Assembly: GCA_963784425.1 (NCBI GenBank)
Contig: CAWARM010000019.1
Coordinates: 13,803 to 77,802 of the forward strand
Length of the DNA stretch: 64,000 nucleotides
Reading direction: 5' to 3'
Origin: SHZL01 sp963784425
GTDB taxonomy: Bacteria > Pseudomonadota > Gammaproteobacteria > Xanthomonadales > SZUA-36
Shown here: piece by piece, positions 26,318 to 35,587 of the stretch
Layout: each line of letters begins with the position of its first letter
Position numbering within the stretch: position 1 is the stretch's first letter
Position numbers and translations under genes: made by a program
The notes under the pieces: generated by a model
Databases searched by the model: none
What the model was told of the DNA's origin: nothing
The model's input: only the letters and a program-made list of their open reading frames with translations

Positions 26318-26479
26318 AAGCGATAGAATGGCGCGACGTGGGCGCAGTGCGGCCCAAGGATATTTTGTGCAATACCAGGATAGCCAGAGCGAGCAGGAAG
26401 TATGTACTGTGATCGCCAGCAAGCCTCTGCGGACTATCGCCGAAGTTGGAAGAAACACGAACCTAACAGGAGCGCATTT

Positions 26480-27426
26480 ATGTCAATCTCGAAGTTAGCC
26501 AAACGATTCGCTCTGGCCGTAATTGCAGGGTCGTTCCTGAGTGTTGCCGTCGCCGGCGCGGATGACGACACCTCGGCAGAAAGACAGAAAATGAAAGAAC
26601 TGGGACTCAAGTACGACTCTGCGTGGGCCCTTTACACCGCACTGAAAGAGCAAGCTCATGGTGGTACGCCACTGACCTGGCAAACCGTACCCAACTGGAG
26701 CGGCGTACGAACCCGAGCCAAGGGTCTTACCGAATACGACCCCGATGGGCCGCCACAAGGTGAGTTTCCTTCGACCGCGAAGTGGACCCCGGAGTACTAC
26801 GCAAAAACGATGAAGGCAGTCGAGGACCGGAAAAATGGCATTGAGTACGATCCTTTGAGCCAGTGCATTCCACCCGGTTATCCGCGTTGGCTGGATATGC
26901 CGTTTCTGCGCGAATTTATCGTAACTCCGGAAATGACCACGATGATTGCCGAGGCATTTAACAGCATCCGATTCATTTACACCGATGGCCGCGGGCATAT
27001 CCCGGAGGAAGACCGGTATCCAACGGAAAATGGTGATTCAATCGGCTTCTGGGACGGCCAAAAGTTGATCACACACACCAACCAGTTGATGGCGCATATG
27101 TATGAGCGTGCCCAGGGTTTCTACACGGAGCAGGCCGAAAGCGTTGAAATCTGGGAACAGATGACGATGGGACGTTGGTCGCGCACGTGTGGGTTTACGA
27201 TCCACCGGCACTGGAGGAACCCTGGTACACGCGGCAAGCCTATGCGAGATTGAGTAATCCCGACTTAAGTTTGCGCATAAGGCACTGGGCCTGTAAGGGC
27301 AATCCCAATAACGACGTGATTGAAACCAAAGAAGGCGGGTCGGATTTCAAAGCATTCGACTTCGAGCAAGCTGACAAAGACGCGAACACAGACGCGGACA
27401 AAGACGCGGACAAAGACGAGAGGTAG
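26480..27426 (+). pseudogene. Exported protein of GMC-oxidoreductase operon, frameshifted near 27160
   Basis: AGGAG (26468-26472) precedes the ATG at 26480, which opens a signal peptide ending V-A-V-A-G-A. Frame 1 runs to 27253, but its last ~30 residues are unnatural (R-W-S-R-T-C-G-F-T-I-H-R-H-W). From about 27157 the next frame reads D-D-D-G-T-L-V-A-H-V-W-V-Y-D-P-P-A-L-E-E-P-W, which continues the protein naturally to 27426. The switch requires a 1-nt deletion relative to the ancestor; no slippery heptamer is present. The tail is Asp/Lys-rich. Function is unknown. It is the first gene of an operon ending in a GMC oxidoreductase and an esterase, so it may be an envelope accessory or substrate-binding protein. 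Confidence 0.75.
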
Positions 27427-27432
27427 ATTTCA

Positions 27433-27825
27433 ATGAGAAAATTGCTGTTTAATGCGCTGGGCGTTGTATTGAGTTTCGTGTCTCTTTCGAGCATGGCTCA
27501 TCATTCCGGGTCCATGTTCGAGGAAAAGAAGACCATCACGCTAACCGGCGTGATCAAGGAATTTCAATACACCAACCCGCATTCCTGGTTGATTATTGAT
27601 GTAACGGGCGATGATGGCAAAGTGACATCCTGGGGATTCGAAGCCGAAGGCCCCAGTACCTTGCTTCGCGCAGGCATCAAAAAAAGCGATTTCAAACCCG
27701 GCACTAAGATAACCATGACCGCTCGCCCGATGCGGGATGGACGGCCTGCGGGGTACTGGGTCAGTTGCGTGCGTGAAAGTGATGGTAAGGTATTCAGCCC
27801 CAGTGCCGGATTTGAAGTGAAATGA
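27433..27825 (+). CDS. DUF6152 family exported protein
   Basis: The 130-residue protein has a signal peptide (cleavage near S-S-M-A-H-H). The mature part begins with the H-H-S motif and has F-Q-Y-T-N-P-H-S-W-L near residue 50, both hallmarks of DUF6152. This is a small periplasmic beta-barrel family found beside GMC or PQQ dehydrogenases. The histidines could bind metal. It starts 6 nt after the preceding gene and is cotranscribed with the dehydrogenase genes that follow. Confidence 0.8.
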   Translation: MRKLLFNALGVVLSFVSLSSMAHHSGSMFEEKKTITLTGVIKEFQYTNPHSWLIIDVTGDDGKVTSWGFEAEGPSTLLRAGIKKSDFKPGTKITMTARPMRDGRPAGYWVSCVRESDGKVFSPSAGFEVK

Positions 27826-27856
27826 GACTCCGTGCATTACCCCGAGGTTTACTCCA

Positions 27857-28426
27857 ATGACGCTAACCAGACGTACATTTGTTGACAGAGCTTTCAAAGG
27901 CTCAATGCTGTGCCTGACATTCAACCTCGGCGGAGCAACTCTGCTGCTCACGCCCGAAGAAGCGCGTGCCCAGGGCATCCCATTAAAAAAACTCACCGCG
28001 GAACAAGCCCGGGACCTCAATATACTTGCCGAAACCATAGTACCTGGCTCTGCCGACTTGGGCGTCGTGAACTTCATAGATCATCAGCTCAACGCTGACC
28101 CGAATGAAGCCCTGCTGATTGCCAAGTATTTTGGGGTTTCCCCGCCGTACGTGAACTTTTATGCAAAAGGGCTTGAAGTGGCCACCGGCATGGCACAGAA
28201 AACAGCCGGGAAATCCCTGGACGCTTTGGATGCCGCTGAGAAAGAGCAATTGGCTAAAGCAATGTTCCCGCCGGGAACAGTGGTCGACGGCTTCCCCATA
28301 TTTCTTTTTTTTATGTGCCTGCGCTCGGATGCGGTGGATGTCGTGTATGGCACCCCCGCTGGATTCGAAAAGCTGAACATACCCTACATGCAACACATTT
28401 TGCCGCCGGAGGGATGGAATGCCTAA
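27857..28426 (+). CDS. Gluconate-2-dehydrogenase subunit-3-like small subunit (Tat-exported)
   Basis: The 189-residue protein has a twin-arginine signal (T-R-R-T-F-V-D-R-A-F) at the extreme N-terminus, followed by the helical gluconate 2-dehydrogenase subunit 3 fold (L-T-A-E-Q-A-R-D-L-N-I-L-A-E-T-I-V-P-G). In characterised three-subunit dehydrogenases this subunit carries the Tat signal and escorts the flavoprotein, which lacks a signal, across the membrane. The overlap of its last 8 nt with the GMC gene and the absence of a signal on that gene support the same arrangement here. Confidence 0.88.
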   Translation: MTLTRRTFVDRAFKGSMLCLTFNLGGATLLLTPEEARAQGIPLKKLTAEQARDLNILAETIVPGSADLGVVNFIDHQLNADPNEALLIAKYFGVSPPYVNFYAKGLEVATGMAQKTAGKSLDALDAAEKEQLAKAMFPPGTVVDGFPIFLFFMCLRSDAVDVVYGTPAGFEKLNIPYMQHILPPEGWNA

Positions 28427-29987
28427 GAATTTGGAACCCGTTGAGGTCGTAGTGGTTGGCACCGGCGCGACCGGCAGCCTGGTTGCGGCAGTGCTGGCGG
28501 AAGCCGGGAAAAGCGTCATGGTCCTCGAAGGCGGGCATGCGCGTAAACTCGGCGACTTGTATAGCTCGCAGATCTGGGCGCGGCGCCTGAAATGGGCTAC
28601 CCCGGAGGTGCTGGGAGCCGGCCCGGACAGTATATGGTGGAACTTCAATGCCGGACACGGTTACGGTGGCGCGGCCATACACCATTACGCCGTGTGGCCG
28701 CGCTTCCACGAAGACGATTTCCAAGAGAAAACCCGTTTTGGCCGTTCCCTGGACTGGCCGTTCGAATATTCGGAACTGCGGCCCTACTATGACTTGGTAC
28801 AAAAAGAAGTTGGGATATCCGGCGACGCTAGCAAAGAAAAATGGCGTCCGGCGGGTGATCCTTATCCCCTGCCGCCGGTGCTGGTGAGCAATCACGGCAA
28901 GGTGTTGGCGCGCGGATTTGAAGCACTGGGCATGCATACTGCACCGATACCGATGGCCATCCTGTCGCAACCCTACAACGGTCGTCCGGCCTGCATCTGG
29001 GATGGTTGGTGCGATGCGGGATGCCCGATCGGCGCCCTGGCGAATCCACTGGCGGTGTACCTGCCGCGAGCGGTAAAAGCCGGTGCGAAACTGCAGCCGG
29101 ACGCGCATGTTACGCGCGTAGTAATGGACGATACAGGCAAAAAAGCGACCGGCGTAGAGTATTTTTCACCTACAGGCGAGTCGTTCATTCAACCGGCTGA
29201 CAAGGTCGTGCTCTGTGCATTTACCGTTGAAAATGCGCGCATTCTGCTGAATTCGGCTAATTCAAAAAACCCCAAAGGCGTGGCTAATAGCAGCGGCACC
29301 CTGGGCCATTACCTGATGTGTCATCCGGCCGTTGGTATCAACGGCTTGTTCGATGAAGACATGCAGAACTTCCTCGGCGCCACTGGAGGGCAATTGCTTT
29401 GCCAGGATCCATTTGGCAAAACCAGCGATCCCGGCGGTGCATTTGGCAGCCGTCAATGGGAAATCGGCCTGGCATTGAAACCCAATGATCTTTTGGGCAT
29501 TGCGATGTCCCGCCCGGACATTTTTGGCGCCCAGCTGCACGGATTTATGCTGGATGGCGCGCATCACATGGGTTCAATGGTGGGTGTGTGCGAAGACGAA
29601 GCACTGCTGGAGAACCGCATTGAGCTGTCCTCGGAAAAAGACCCATTCGGCTACCCGCTGGCCAAGGTTGTATACAAAGCCGGTGCCGACGGCGTCAAAC
29701 TGTGGCAGACGGCTGCGGATGAAGGCGTAAAGATATTCAAGGCCGCAGGCGCGCGTGAAGCCTGGCATGGACCTCAGGGTGGCCAACACATCATGGGCGG
29801 TACCATCATGGGCACCGACCCGGCGAAGTCAGTACTTGACTCAGCGGGCAGGGCCCATGACGTGCCTAACCTGTTTGTTGCCGGGCCGGGTGTGTTTCCA
29901 TCCAGTTCCTGCGCAAATTCAACATTTACGGCCAAGGCAATGGCGATGAAGTCGGCCAGGTTTATGTTGGAAAACTGGGGAGCTTGA
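28419..29987 (+). CDS. GMC-family FAD oxidoreductase, large subunit of a periplasmic dehydrogenase
   Basis: The 522-residue flavoprotein has the FAD dinucleotide motif G-T-G-A-T-G (residues 14-19). Its C-terminal GMC signature is H-I-M-G-G-T-I-M-G-T-D-P-A-K-S-V followed by N-L-F-V-A-G-P-G-V-F-P, with N-S-T replacing the usual N-P-T. GGAGGG precedes the ATG, which overlaps the small-subunit gene. GMC enzymes oxidise alcohol groups of sugars, sterols or aliphatic alcohols. Paired with a Tat-exported subunit 3, it should act in the periplasm and donate electrons to a c-type cytochrome. The substrate cannot be deduced. Confidence 0.92.
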   Translation: MPKNLEPVEVVVVGTGATGSLVAAVLAEAGKSVMVLEGGHARKLGDLYSSQIWARRLKWATPEVLGAGPDSIWWNFNAGHGYGGAAIHHYAVWPRFHEDDFQEKTRFGRSLDWPFEYSELRPYYDLVQKEVGISGDASKEKWRPAGDPYPLPPVLVSNHGKVLARGFEALGMHTAPIPMAILSQPYNGRPACIWDGWCDAGCPIGALANPLAVYLPRAVKAGAKLQPDAHVTRVVMDDTGKKATGVEYFSPTGESFIQPADKVVLCAFTVENARILLNSANSKNPKGVANSSGTLGHYLMCHPAVGINGLFDEDMQNFLGATGGQLLCQDPFGKTSDPGGAFGSRQWEIGLALKPNDLLGIAMSRPDIFGAQLHGFMLDGAHHMGSMVGVCEDEALLENRIELSSEKDPFGYPLAKVVYKAGADGVKLWQTAADEGVKIFKAAGAREAWHGPQGGQHIMGGTIMGTDPAKSVLDSAGRAHDVPNLFVAGPGVFPSSSCANSTFTAKAMAMKSARFMLENWGA

Positions 29988-30020
29988 GTATTTGAAGCTG
30001 CTACTGGAGGAATGAAATAC

Positions 30021-31031
30021 ATGACTCGGACCCGCGGAAAATTACAAATGCATTCCAGGAAACACCGAATGCTGTCTTTCCTGGTTTGCCTGCTGTCCAT
30101 AGGCCTGGCTTCGCCGCTTGTTGCTGATCAAGCTCAGCCATCTCCCCTGCATGTGGGCGGCGCACTGTCCGCGCGCCCGTATACATTCACTATGCAGAAT
30201 TGGTACCGCGACATTGTGTATGACGACTCCGCTGCCGATGACCGGTTTACCAGCCTGGATATCTATACCAATGATCCGGTGGAGGCGGGTTCACCGGTCA
30301 TGGTTTTCGTACATGGTGGCGGTTTCAAAGTCGGGGACAAGGCTTCATCCAAGGATCTTGACCCGAAACCTGAATATTTTTGCAGCAAACTGGGTTACCT
30401 GTTTGTCAGCATAAACTACCGGTTGCTTCCGGAGGGCCAGTATCCGCGAAATGTGCAGGATGTGGCTAATGCTTTGGCCTGGGTTTCCAACCATATTGTC
30501 GAATATGGCGGCGATCCCAACAAAATTTTCCTGATGGGACACTCCGCTGGCGCGGCCCTGGTCGCCCAGGTGGCAACAGACGAGGCTTTTCTGAAGAATG
30601 CCGGTAAGGATTTGAGCCTGTTAAAAGGCGTGATCGCCAATGAAGGGGCCTACGGCGTAGCAAGCAACGAAGAGGAAGCGAAAAGCCAGGAGGCACAGTT
30701 CGGCGCCAACTGGCGCGACGCCGTTCCGATGAGCCACGTCGCAGCAGGAAAACAGATTCCGCCCTTCCTGTTGTTCTATGTTGTGGGTGGGCAGACGCTG
30801 GTACCCGGAACGGAGCAGCAGGCAATTGGCTTTGGCGATGCCTTGCGCGGGGCGGGAGTTCGTGTTGATCTCGTACCTCTGGACCACGTTGAACACTTCG
30901 GCGCCAATGAGCGCATCGGCGAGTCCGGTGACATTACCACCGTTTCAGTCGAGCGATTTTTGGACTCGATCACCGGCAGAACGACCCCGGCTACATGGAA
31001 GTCTGCTTTACCCATGGGCCCTAAAAAATAG
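30021..31031 (+). CDS. Exported alpha/beta hydrolase (carboxylesterase)
   Basis: Two ATGs compete: 30012 is 1 nt from GGAGG (30006-30010) and 30021 is 10 nt away, so I prefer 30021. The 336-residue protein has a signal peptide (residues ~15-36) and the oxyanion H-G-G-G motif near residue 98. The nucleophile is S175 in G-H-S-A-G, and a C-terminal D-H-V-E-H-F supplies acid and histidine. It is the fifth gene of the operon that starts at 26480. It may release the alcohol that the GMC enzyme oxidises. Confidence 0.85.
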   Translation: MTRTRGKLQMHSRKHRMLSFLVCLLSIGLASPLVADQAQPSPLHVGGALSARPYTFTMQNWYRDIVYDDSAADDRFTSLDIYTNDPVEAGSPVMVFVHGGGFKVGDKASSKDLDPKPEYFCSKLGYLFVSINYRLLPEGQYPRNVQDVANALAWVSNHIVEYGGDPNKIFLMGHSAGAALVAQVATDEAFLKNAGKDLSLLKGVIANEGAYGVASNEEEAKSQEAQFGANWRDAVPMSHVAAGKQIPPFLLFYVVGGQTLVPGTEQQAIGFGDALRGAGVRVDLVPLDHVEHFGANERIGESGDITTVSVERFLDSITGRTTPATWKSALPMGPKK

Positions 31032-31146
31032 TTGTGACAATTCAAACCAGCAGTTTTAATCCCGCATCGGAAGCAGTAAATTGTAGCCACGAAGTCTGGC
31101 AACTATGCCAATCGGCGTGCTTTGACCGGGGTGCGGGAGGTAAAAA

Positions 31147-32154
31147 ATGAAACTGGAGTTGGCAAACACGTCCACGCAGCTAGCCAGTTTCAACCCCTAC
31201 ATGACCAGTGACCTGGATGAGGCGCGTGAGCATATCAGTTCACTGTTCGTGCCACACCGGCTGGATGTCGTTGGTCGCAACCAGGTTTTGGACGTACATA
31301 TCAGCAGGGCGAAATTGGCTGGTATTTCTCTTATTTATCACAGGCATGGTGCATGTGTAAGTGTCAGGCCACAGTTGCTGCGTGATTTTTTCCTGTTGCA
31401 AATTCCAATTCGGGGAAAATCGTTTGTAACGGTGGACAAACAGGAGGTCCATTGCAACCCGAAACAGGCCGTGATGATATCGCCGACCCTGGGCGTTGAG
31501 ATGACGTTTGGGGAGGGTTGCGAGCAGCTTATCGTTCGAATAGAAAAGACCGATCTCGAACTACAGATGGAGCAACATCTCGGACGCTGCCTGGAGTTAC
31601 CCATAACATTTGCTCCGGCAGTGCCGCTGAACACCTCATCTGCACGTGAAATCACCAGCCTCCTGCGCTACATGACCATGACGCTCACTGAAACTGGAGG
31701 CATCTCCGGTTCGTCGATTGCAAAGAAACACATGTCCTCTTTGCTCATATCAGCCTTGATCAACTGCCTCGACCACAACTACCGGGAAGAACTGTCCGAG
31801 GGCAAGGCCGTGCCGAAACCGGCGTATATCACCAAGGCGCAAAAGTTCATGAAGATGAATTTTGCCGAACCCATCGGACCGGAGGACGTGGCCCGGGCCA
31901 TCGACTTGAGCGCACGTGCCTTGTATGCCGGATTCAGGGCCTACTTGAATACGACACCCATGCGCTACCTCAAGGAACTGAGGCTTGACATGGTGCACCA
32001 GGCCCTCGTTGCCATGGACTCTCAGAGGGTGTCTGTCACGACCATTGCCATGAATTGCGGCTTTTCCCATCTGGGTCATTTCTGTGCAGCCTACAAGCAG
32101 AAATTCGGCGAATTGCCGCACGAAACACTAAGTCACTGCAAGTACAAAATTTGA
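31147..32154 (+). CDS. AraC-family transcriptional regulator
   Basis: The 335-residue protein has an N-terminal ligand-binding domain of the AraC-binding-like (FeaR/AraC_binding_2) type. The C-terminal double helix-turn-helix covers residues ~235-335 (I-G-P-E-D-V-A-R-A-I-D-L-S-A-R-A-L-Y, then the hallmark G-F-S-H-L-G-H-F-C-A-A-Y-K-Q-K-F-G). GGGAGG precedes the start. It lies between the oxidation operon and the haem-protein genes on the same strand, so it most likely controls one or both. The inducer may be the operon's alcohol or ester substrate. Confidence 0.92.
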   Translation: MKLELANTSTQLASFNPYMTSDLDEAREHISSLFVPHRLDVVGRNQVLDVHISRAKLAGISLIYHRHGACVSVRPQLLRDFFLLQIPIRGKSFVTVDKQEVHCNPKQAVMISPTLGVEMTFGEGCEQLIVRIEKTDLELQMEQHLGRCLELPITFAPAVPLNTSSAREITSLLRYMTMTLTETGGISGSSIAKKHMSSLLISALINCLDHNYREELSEGKAVPKPAYITKAQKFMKMNFAEPIGPEDVARAIDLSARALYAGFRAYLNTTPMRYLKELRLDMVHQALVAMDSQRVSVTTIAMNCGFSHLGHFCAAYKQKFGELPHETLSHCKYKI

Positions 32155-32257
32155 CCGTATAAGGAAACAAAGCGCCCGGGTGCAGGGTACTTGCCTTTGA
32201 CTGGTGGCGCTCGCTGATGGCCACCCTCACGTGTGAACGTGGATAAAGGAGTTCGTA

Positions 32258-32779
32258 GTGACCACAAAAAGCTTGACCCTTGCCCTGCTGTTCTTGCCAA
32301 ACTGTTGCTGGGCAACAGCGGTTAACCCCATAAGCGATACCACCCCCATTCACGACATCATGCACTATCACGTCATGCCGGCGGCGCAAGTTCTTTGGGA
32401 TGCGACGGCGATATACATCACCATGAAGGGCGAAGACGATCGTTCGCCCAAAAACGATGAAGAATGGAACACAGTCGATCAGTCCCGCATTGCCCTGGAA
32501 GAAGCAATCAAGGCACTGCTGGTTCCCGGTCGCGTGGCTGATATTCCCGAAGCAGGCGAAGTGATCCCGGAGGGAGAACTCAAACCGGATGAAATCCAGG
32601 CATTGATCAAGAATGAACCGGAAGTGTGGGTTGCCATGGTCCATGCGCTGGACGCGACAGTGCAGCAGGCGAAACGAGACATCGGGAACCATGATGTCGA
32701 AGCGCTCAGGGAAACGGGCGGTGCGATAGACGATGCCTGCGAAGCCTGCCACCTGCACTTCTGGTACCCCAAACACTAG
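32258..32779 (+). CDS. Exported monohaem cytochrome-c'-like protein
   Basis: The start is GTG 32258 with AAGGAG 6 nt upstream. The 173-residue protein has a signal peptide (ending C-C-W-A-T-A). It is mainly helical and carries a single haem-attachment motif, C161-E-A-C-H165, close to the C-terminus. This is the topology of cytochrome c'/c556-type four-helix bundles. It may take electrons from the GMC dehydrogenase encoded upstream. The haem motif is certain; the subfamily is tentative. Confidence 0.75.
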   Translation: MTTKSLTLALLFLPNCCWATAVNPISDTTPIHDIMHYHVMPAAQVLWDATAIYITMKGEDDRSPKNDEEWNTVDQSRIALEEAIKALLVPGRVADIPEAGEVIPEGELKPDEIQALIKNEPEVWVAMVHALDATVQQAKRDIGNHDVEALRETGGAIDDACEACHLHFWYPKH

Positions 32780-32808
32780 CCCGGGGGCTGACACGGAGGA
32801 ACTGTATT

Positions 32809-33288
32809 TTGCTCGATTGGCTTGAAAATACCGCTATTGCAAGAATGGTGCAGGAGAGTTTGTGGGGTTACCCAATTGTGTTGAGCTCACACGCAGTGGG
32901 CATGGCAATACTCGTCGGAATTGTATTGATGATCAATTTTCGGGTGTTGGGACTGGCACCCAAAGTGCCCCTCTCAGCACTCAAGACAATGTACAAGATC
33001 GCCTGGGTGGGCGTGGTGATCAACGTCTTATCGGGATCGATGTTGTTTATTGCAAATGCCGACGCCTTTTACGAGAGCACGCCGTTCAGATTGAAGATCA
33101 TTCTTCTTATCGTTGGCACCACGTTGCTGGTGAAGTTGTCGCGGCGAATATTCCGCTCGAATGACTCTGCGCTGGATTACGTTCCCACCACGCAGGTTAA
33201 ATTACTGGCATTCGTTTCCAGCATTGTGTGGATCGGGGTGATTGTAATGGGCCGGCTTATTGCCTATTGGGACTGGAAGGACTTTTAG
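32809..33288 (+). CDS. DUF6644-like four-helix membrane protein (copy 1)
   Basis: It starts with TTG at 32809, supported by GGAGGA 8 nt upstream. The 159-residue protein has four predicted helices and the opening W-L-E-N-T-x-I-A-x-M-V-x-x-S-x-W-x-Y-P, then H-A-V-G-M-A-I-L-V-G and R-V-L-G-L-A-P-K-V-P-L. It resembles DUF6644, a family of unknown function. Histidines in helix 2 could hold haem. The next gene is a diverged paralogue with the same layout, and together with the cytochrome gene they could form a membrane electron-transfer unit (inference). Confidence 0.7.
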   Translation: MLDWLENTAIARMVQESLWGYPIVLSSHAVGMAILVGIVLMINFRVLGLAPKVPLSALKTMYKIAWVGVVINVLSGSMLFIANADAFYESTPFRLKIILLIVGTTLLVKLSRRIFRSNDSALDYVPTTQVKLLAFVSSIVWIGVIVMGRLIAYWDWKDF

Positions 33289-33297
33289 GGAGTAATT

Positions 33298-33777
33298 ATG
33301 GACGGCATCTTGACATGGATGAGAGACAGCGCCCTCGCCGGCATGATCAACAACAATATCTGGGTGTTTCCAACCCTTGAAACTCTGCATTTCATTGGGT
33401 TGATCCTGCTGATGGGTTCACTTCTCATCATTGATTTACGCTTTGTCGGATTCGCGCCTCGTATCCCTCTAGATGCCGTGCTGGGGTTTCTGCCTGTTTC
33501 CTTGATTGGCTTCGTCATCAACCTGACAACCGGGATACTGTTTCTGTTTTCCGACCCGTATCACTACTATGACAACCTCTCCTTTAGACTCAAGATGCTG
33601 ACTGTGCTGCTGGCCGGCCTGAATGCCATATGGTTCAAGCTTTCGCTGAACCTGGAGTTGCTGCCGGCCCAAAGCCCAGGCAATCCCGGCATGCGGATCC
33701 GATTGATCGCAGGTCTTTCATTGCTGCTGTGGACCTCCGTCATCGTGTTCGGCCGCATGATTCCCTACTTGAAATGA
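33298..33777 (+). CDS. DUF6644-like four-helix membrane protein (copy 2)
   Basis: The ATG at 33298 follows GGGAG and lies 9 nt after the preceding stop. The 159-residue protein has the same length and helix plan as its upstream neighbour: W-M-R-D-S-A-L-A-G-M-I, W-V-F-P-T-L-E-T-L-H-F-I-G-L, D-L-R-F-V-G-F-A-P-R-I-P-L. The histidine after T-L aligns with S-H-A in copy 1. Paired copies of similar helical bundles suggest a heterodimer. Function is unknown. It is the last gene of the 32.2-33.8 kb unit. Confidence 0.7.
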   Translation: MDGILTWMRDSALAGMINNNIWVFPTLETLHFIGLILLMGSLLIIDLRFVGFAPRIPLDAVLGFLPVSLIGFVINLTTGILFLFSDPYHYYDNLSFRLKMLTVLLAGLNAIWFKLSLNLELLPAQSPGNPGMRIRLIAGLSLLLWTSVIVFGRMIPYLK

Positions 33778-33949
33778 TTCACTGATACCGGGCGTGATCA
33801 TGATGCAGGCGCGGACCTCCGCGAACTGAATTACACCTGCGAGAAGCCCCGATGGTGGGCCCAATGGTGGACCCGGCGAAAGCAGAGTATGATTTTTGCC
33901 CCATAGCCTCTCATGTGAGCGCCGATTCTAAACAGTAAGTGGAGCCCCG

Positions 33950-35587
33950 ATGACACTCGCAGGCAAAGTAAGCGGCCTTCAGTTCGAGCCCCCGGGCCCG
34001 GGCTTCTGGGAGCTCGATCCCGTGCATTTTCCGCGCCCGGCGACGCGTTACTGGACCGAGATACATCCAGCGGCCTTTAAACGCGGCACAGGCGAGTTTG
34101 CCCGTGCCTACGGCATGTTAATCGACGGACTCGAGATGGCGTATGTCAATGGCTTCGCTTACAAAATCGTCAGGCCTGCAGCGGAGGATGAAATCCCTCA
34201 GCGCTTCCAACGCGCCGAAGAGGCTTTCCAGAAGAAGTACTGGCGCGAGCAGTTGCTCGACTGGAATGAGAGTTTCAAGCCGGCCTCGATGAAGGCTCAC
34301 CGGAAACTGCAGTCCATCGACCCCGATACGCTTTCCAACGACGAACTTGCCACACACTTGACACGCTGCCGCGATCACCATGCGGAGATGCTCTACCAGC
34401 ACATGCGCTTTACTGCCGCGGCCCTCGTCCCGACGGGAGACTTCCTCGCGCACATCGGAGACTGGACCAGCCTCCCGCCCTCCGAGCTGCTAAGCCTGAT
34501 GCGCGGCACCTCGCCCACGTCGGCGGGCGCGTCCACGGAGCTGGGGCAGCTGATTACTGCCATCCGGCAGGACCCGCGTGCACAAAAACTGCTTGAATCG
34601 GAAGACGATCCCGGTCGCATGCTCGACGCGATACGCGCGCTTGATCGTGGTACCGGCGCGGCCCTGTCCGCGTATCTCGACCTCGTCGGTTACCGTCTGC
34701 TCGATGGCTTCGACATCTCGAACCCTTGTGCGCTCGAGCTGCCGGACGTGCTGCTCCGGGCCATCCGTGCCGCCGTTGCGGGGACGGGGGTGCATTCGTC
34801 GGATGTCGAAGGGCGGATTGCCAATGTGCGCGGAAAGATACCTGAGAAGCACCGGGTCGAGTTTGACGAGCTGCTCGAGGAGGCGCGGTTGACTTACCCG
34901 ATACGCGACGAGCGCGGAGTGTTCAGCGACATCTGGGCATCCGGCCTAATGCGACGGGCCGCTCTCGCAGCGGGACGACGGCTGGCCGGCACGGGCCGGA
35001 TACAGGAAGCCGCTCATTTCGTCGATGCCGGTCTTGACGAGATGTGCTCGCTGCTGACCTCAGCCACCGGACCTTCTGCCGAAGAGCTCGCGCAACGGTT
35101 CGCGTACCGCGCGGCGCACAGTTCAAAAGAGGCCCCGCTGGTAATGGGTTCGCCGCCTCCTCCACCGGACCTGTCTGGCTTGCCACCTGCCGCAGCGCGC
35201 ATGATGCGTGCGATCGGCATCGCATTGAACGCACTGTTCGGCAGCTCCGAGCTGGTGCAGGAAAAACATAAATTGCGCGGGCTGGCGGCAAGCCGGGGCG
35301 TCTACGAAGGTCCCGCACGCCGGGTGTCCCATCCCTCCGAGTTTGACCGGATTATCAAGGGCGATGTGCTGGTCACCGAGTCAACGACCGAAGCATTCAA
35401 CATCCTCCTGCCCTTGCTCGGAGCAATCGTGACGGACAGTGGCGGCCTGCTATCCCATTCGGCGATTGTTGCGCGCGAGTATGGAATTCCGGGTGTGGTT
35501 GGAACGCGCGAAGCCACGGAACGTATCGCCGACGGGGATCGGGTGCGTGTGGACGGTAATGCCGGCGAGGTCACAGTACTCGGGTGA
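33950..35587 (+). CDS. PEP-utilising-enzyme mobile (phosphohistidine) domain protein
   Basis: The 545-residue protein has an N-terminal ~430-residue helical region beginning G-P-G-F-W-E-L-D-P-V-H-F-P-R-P-A-T-R-Y. Its C-terminal swivelling domain has the active histidine H503 in G-G-L-L-S-H-S-A-I-V-A-R-E-Y-G-I-P-G-V-V-G. In PEP synthase, PPDK and rifampin phosphotransferase this histidine shuttles a phosphoryl group from ATP to substrate. The ATP-binding part is missing here but is encoded by the next gene, which overlaps by 4 nt. The large helical region would then bind the acceptor, which is unknown. Confidence 0.82.
   Translation: MTLAGKVSGLQFEPPGPGFWELDPVHFPRPATRYWTEIHPAAFKRGTGEFARAYGMLIDGLEMAYVNGFAYKIVRPAAEDEIPQRFQRAEEAFQKKYWREQLLDWNESFKPASMKAHRKLQSIDPDTLSNDELATHLTRCRDHHAEMLYQHMRFTAAALVPTGDFLAHIGDWTSLPPSELLSLMRGTSPTSAGASTELGQLITAIRQDPRAQKLLESEDDPGRMLDAIRALDRGTGAALSAYLDLVGYRLLDGFDISNPCALELPDVLLRAIRAAVAGTGVHSSDVEGRIANVRGKIPEKHRVEFDELLEEARLTYPIRDERGVFSDIWASGLMRRAALAAGRRLAGTGRIQEAAHFVDAGLDEMCSLLTSATGPSAEELAQRFAYRAAHSSKEAPLVMGSPPPPPDLSGLPPAAARMMRAIGIALNALFGSSELVQEKHKLRGLAASRGVYEGPARRVSHPSEFDRIIKGDVLVTESTTEAFNILLPLLGAIVTDSGGLLSHSAIVAREYGIPGVVGTREATERIADGDRVRVDGNAGEVTVLG

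Noticed and set aside
27140..27175. Programmed -1 frameshift
   Set aside because: There is no X-XXY-YYZ heptamer and no stable stem downstream; a deletion or read error is simpler.
33860..33890. Short tandem ATGGTGG-x-CCC before the PEP-domain gene
   Set aside because: Only two imperfect copies occur; this is within chance for a GC-rich region.
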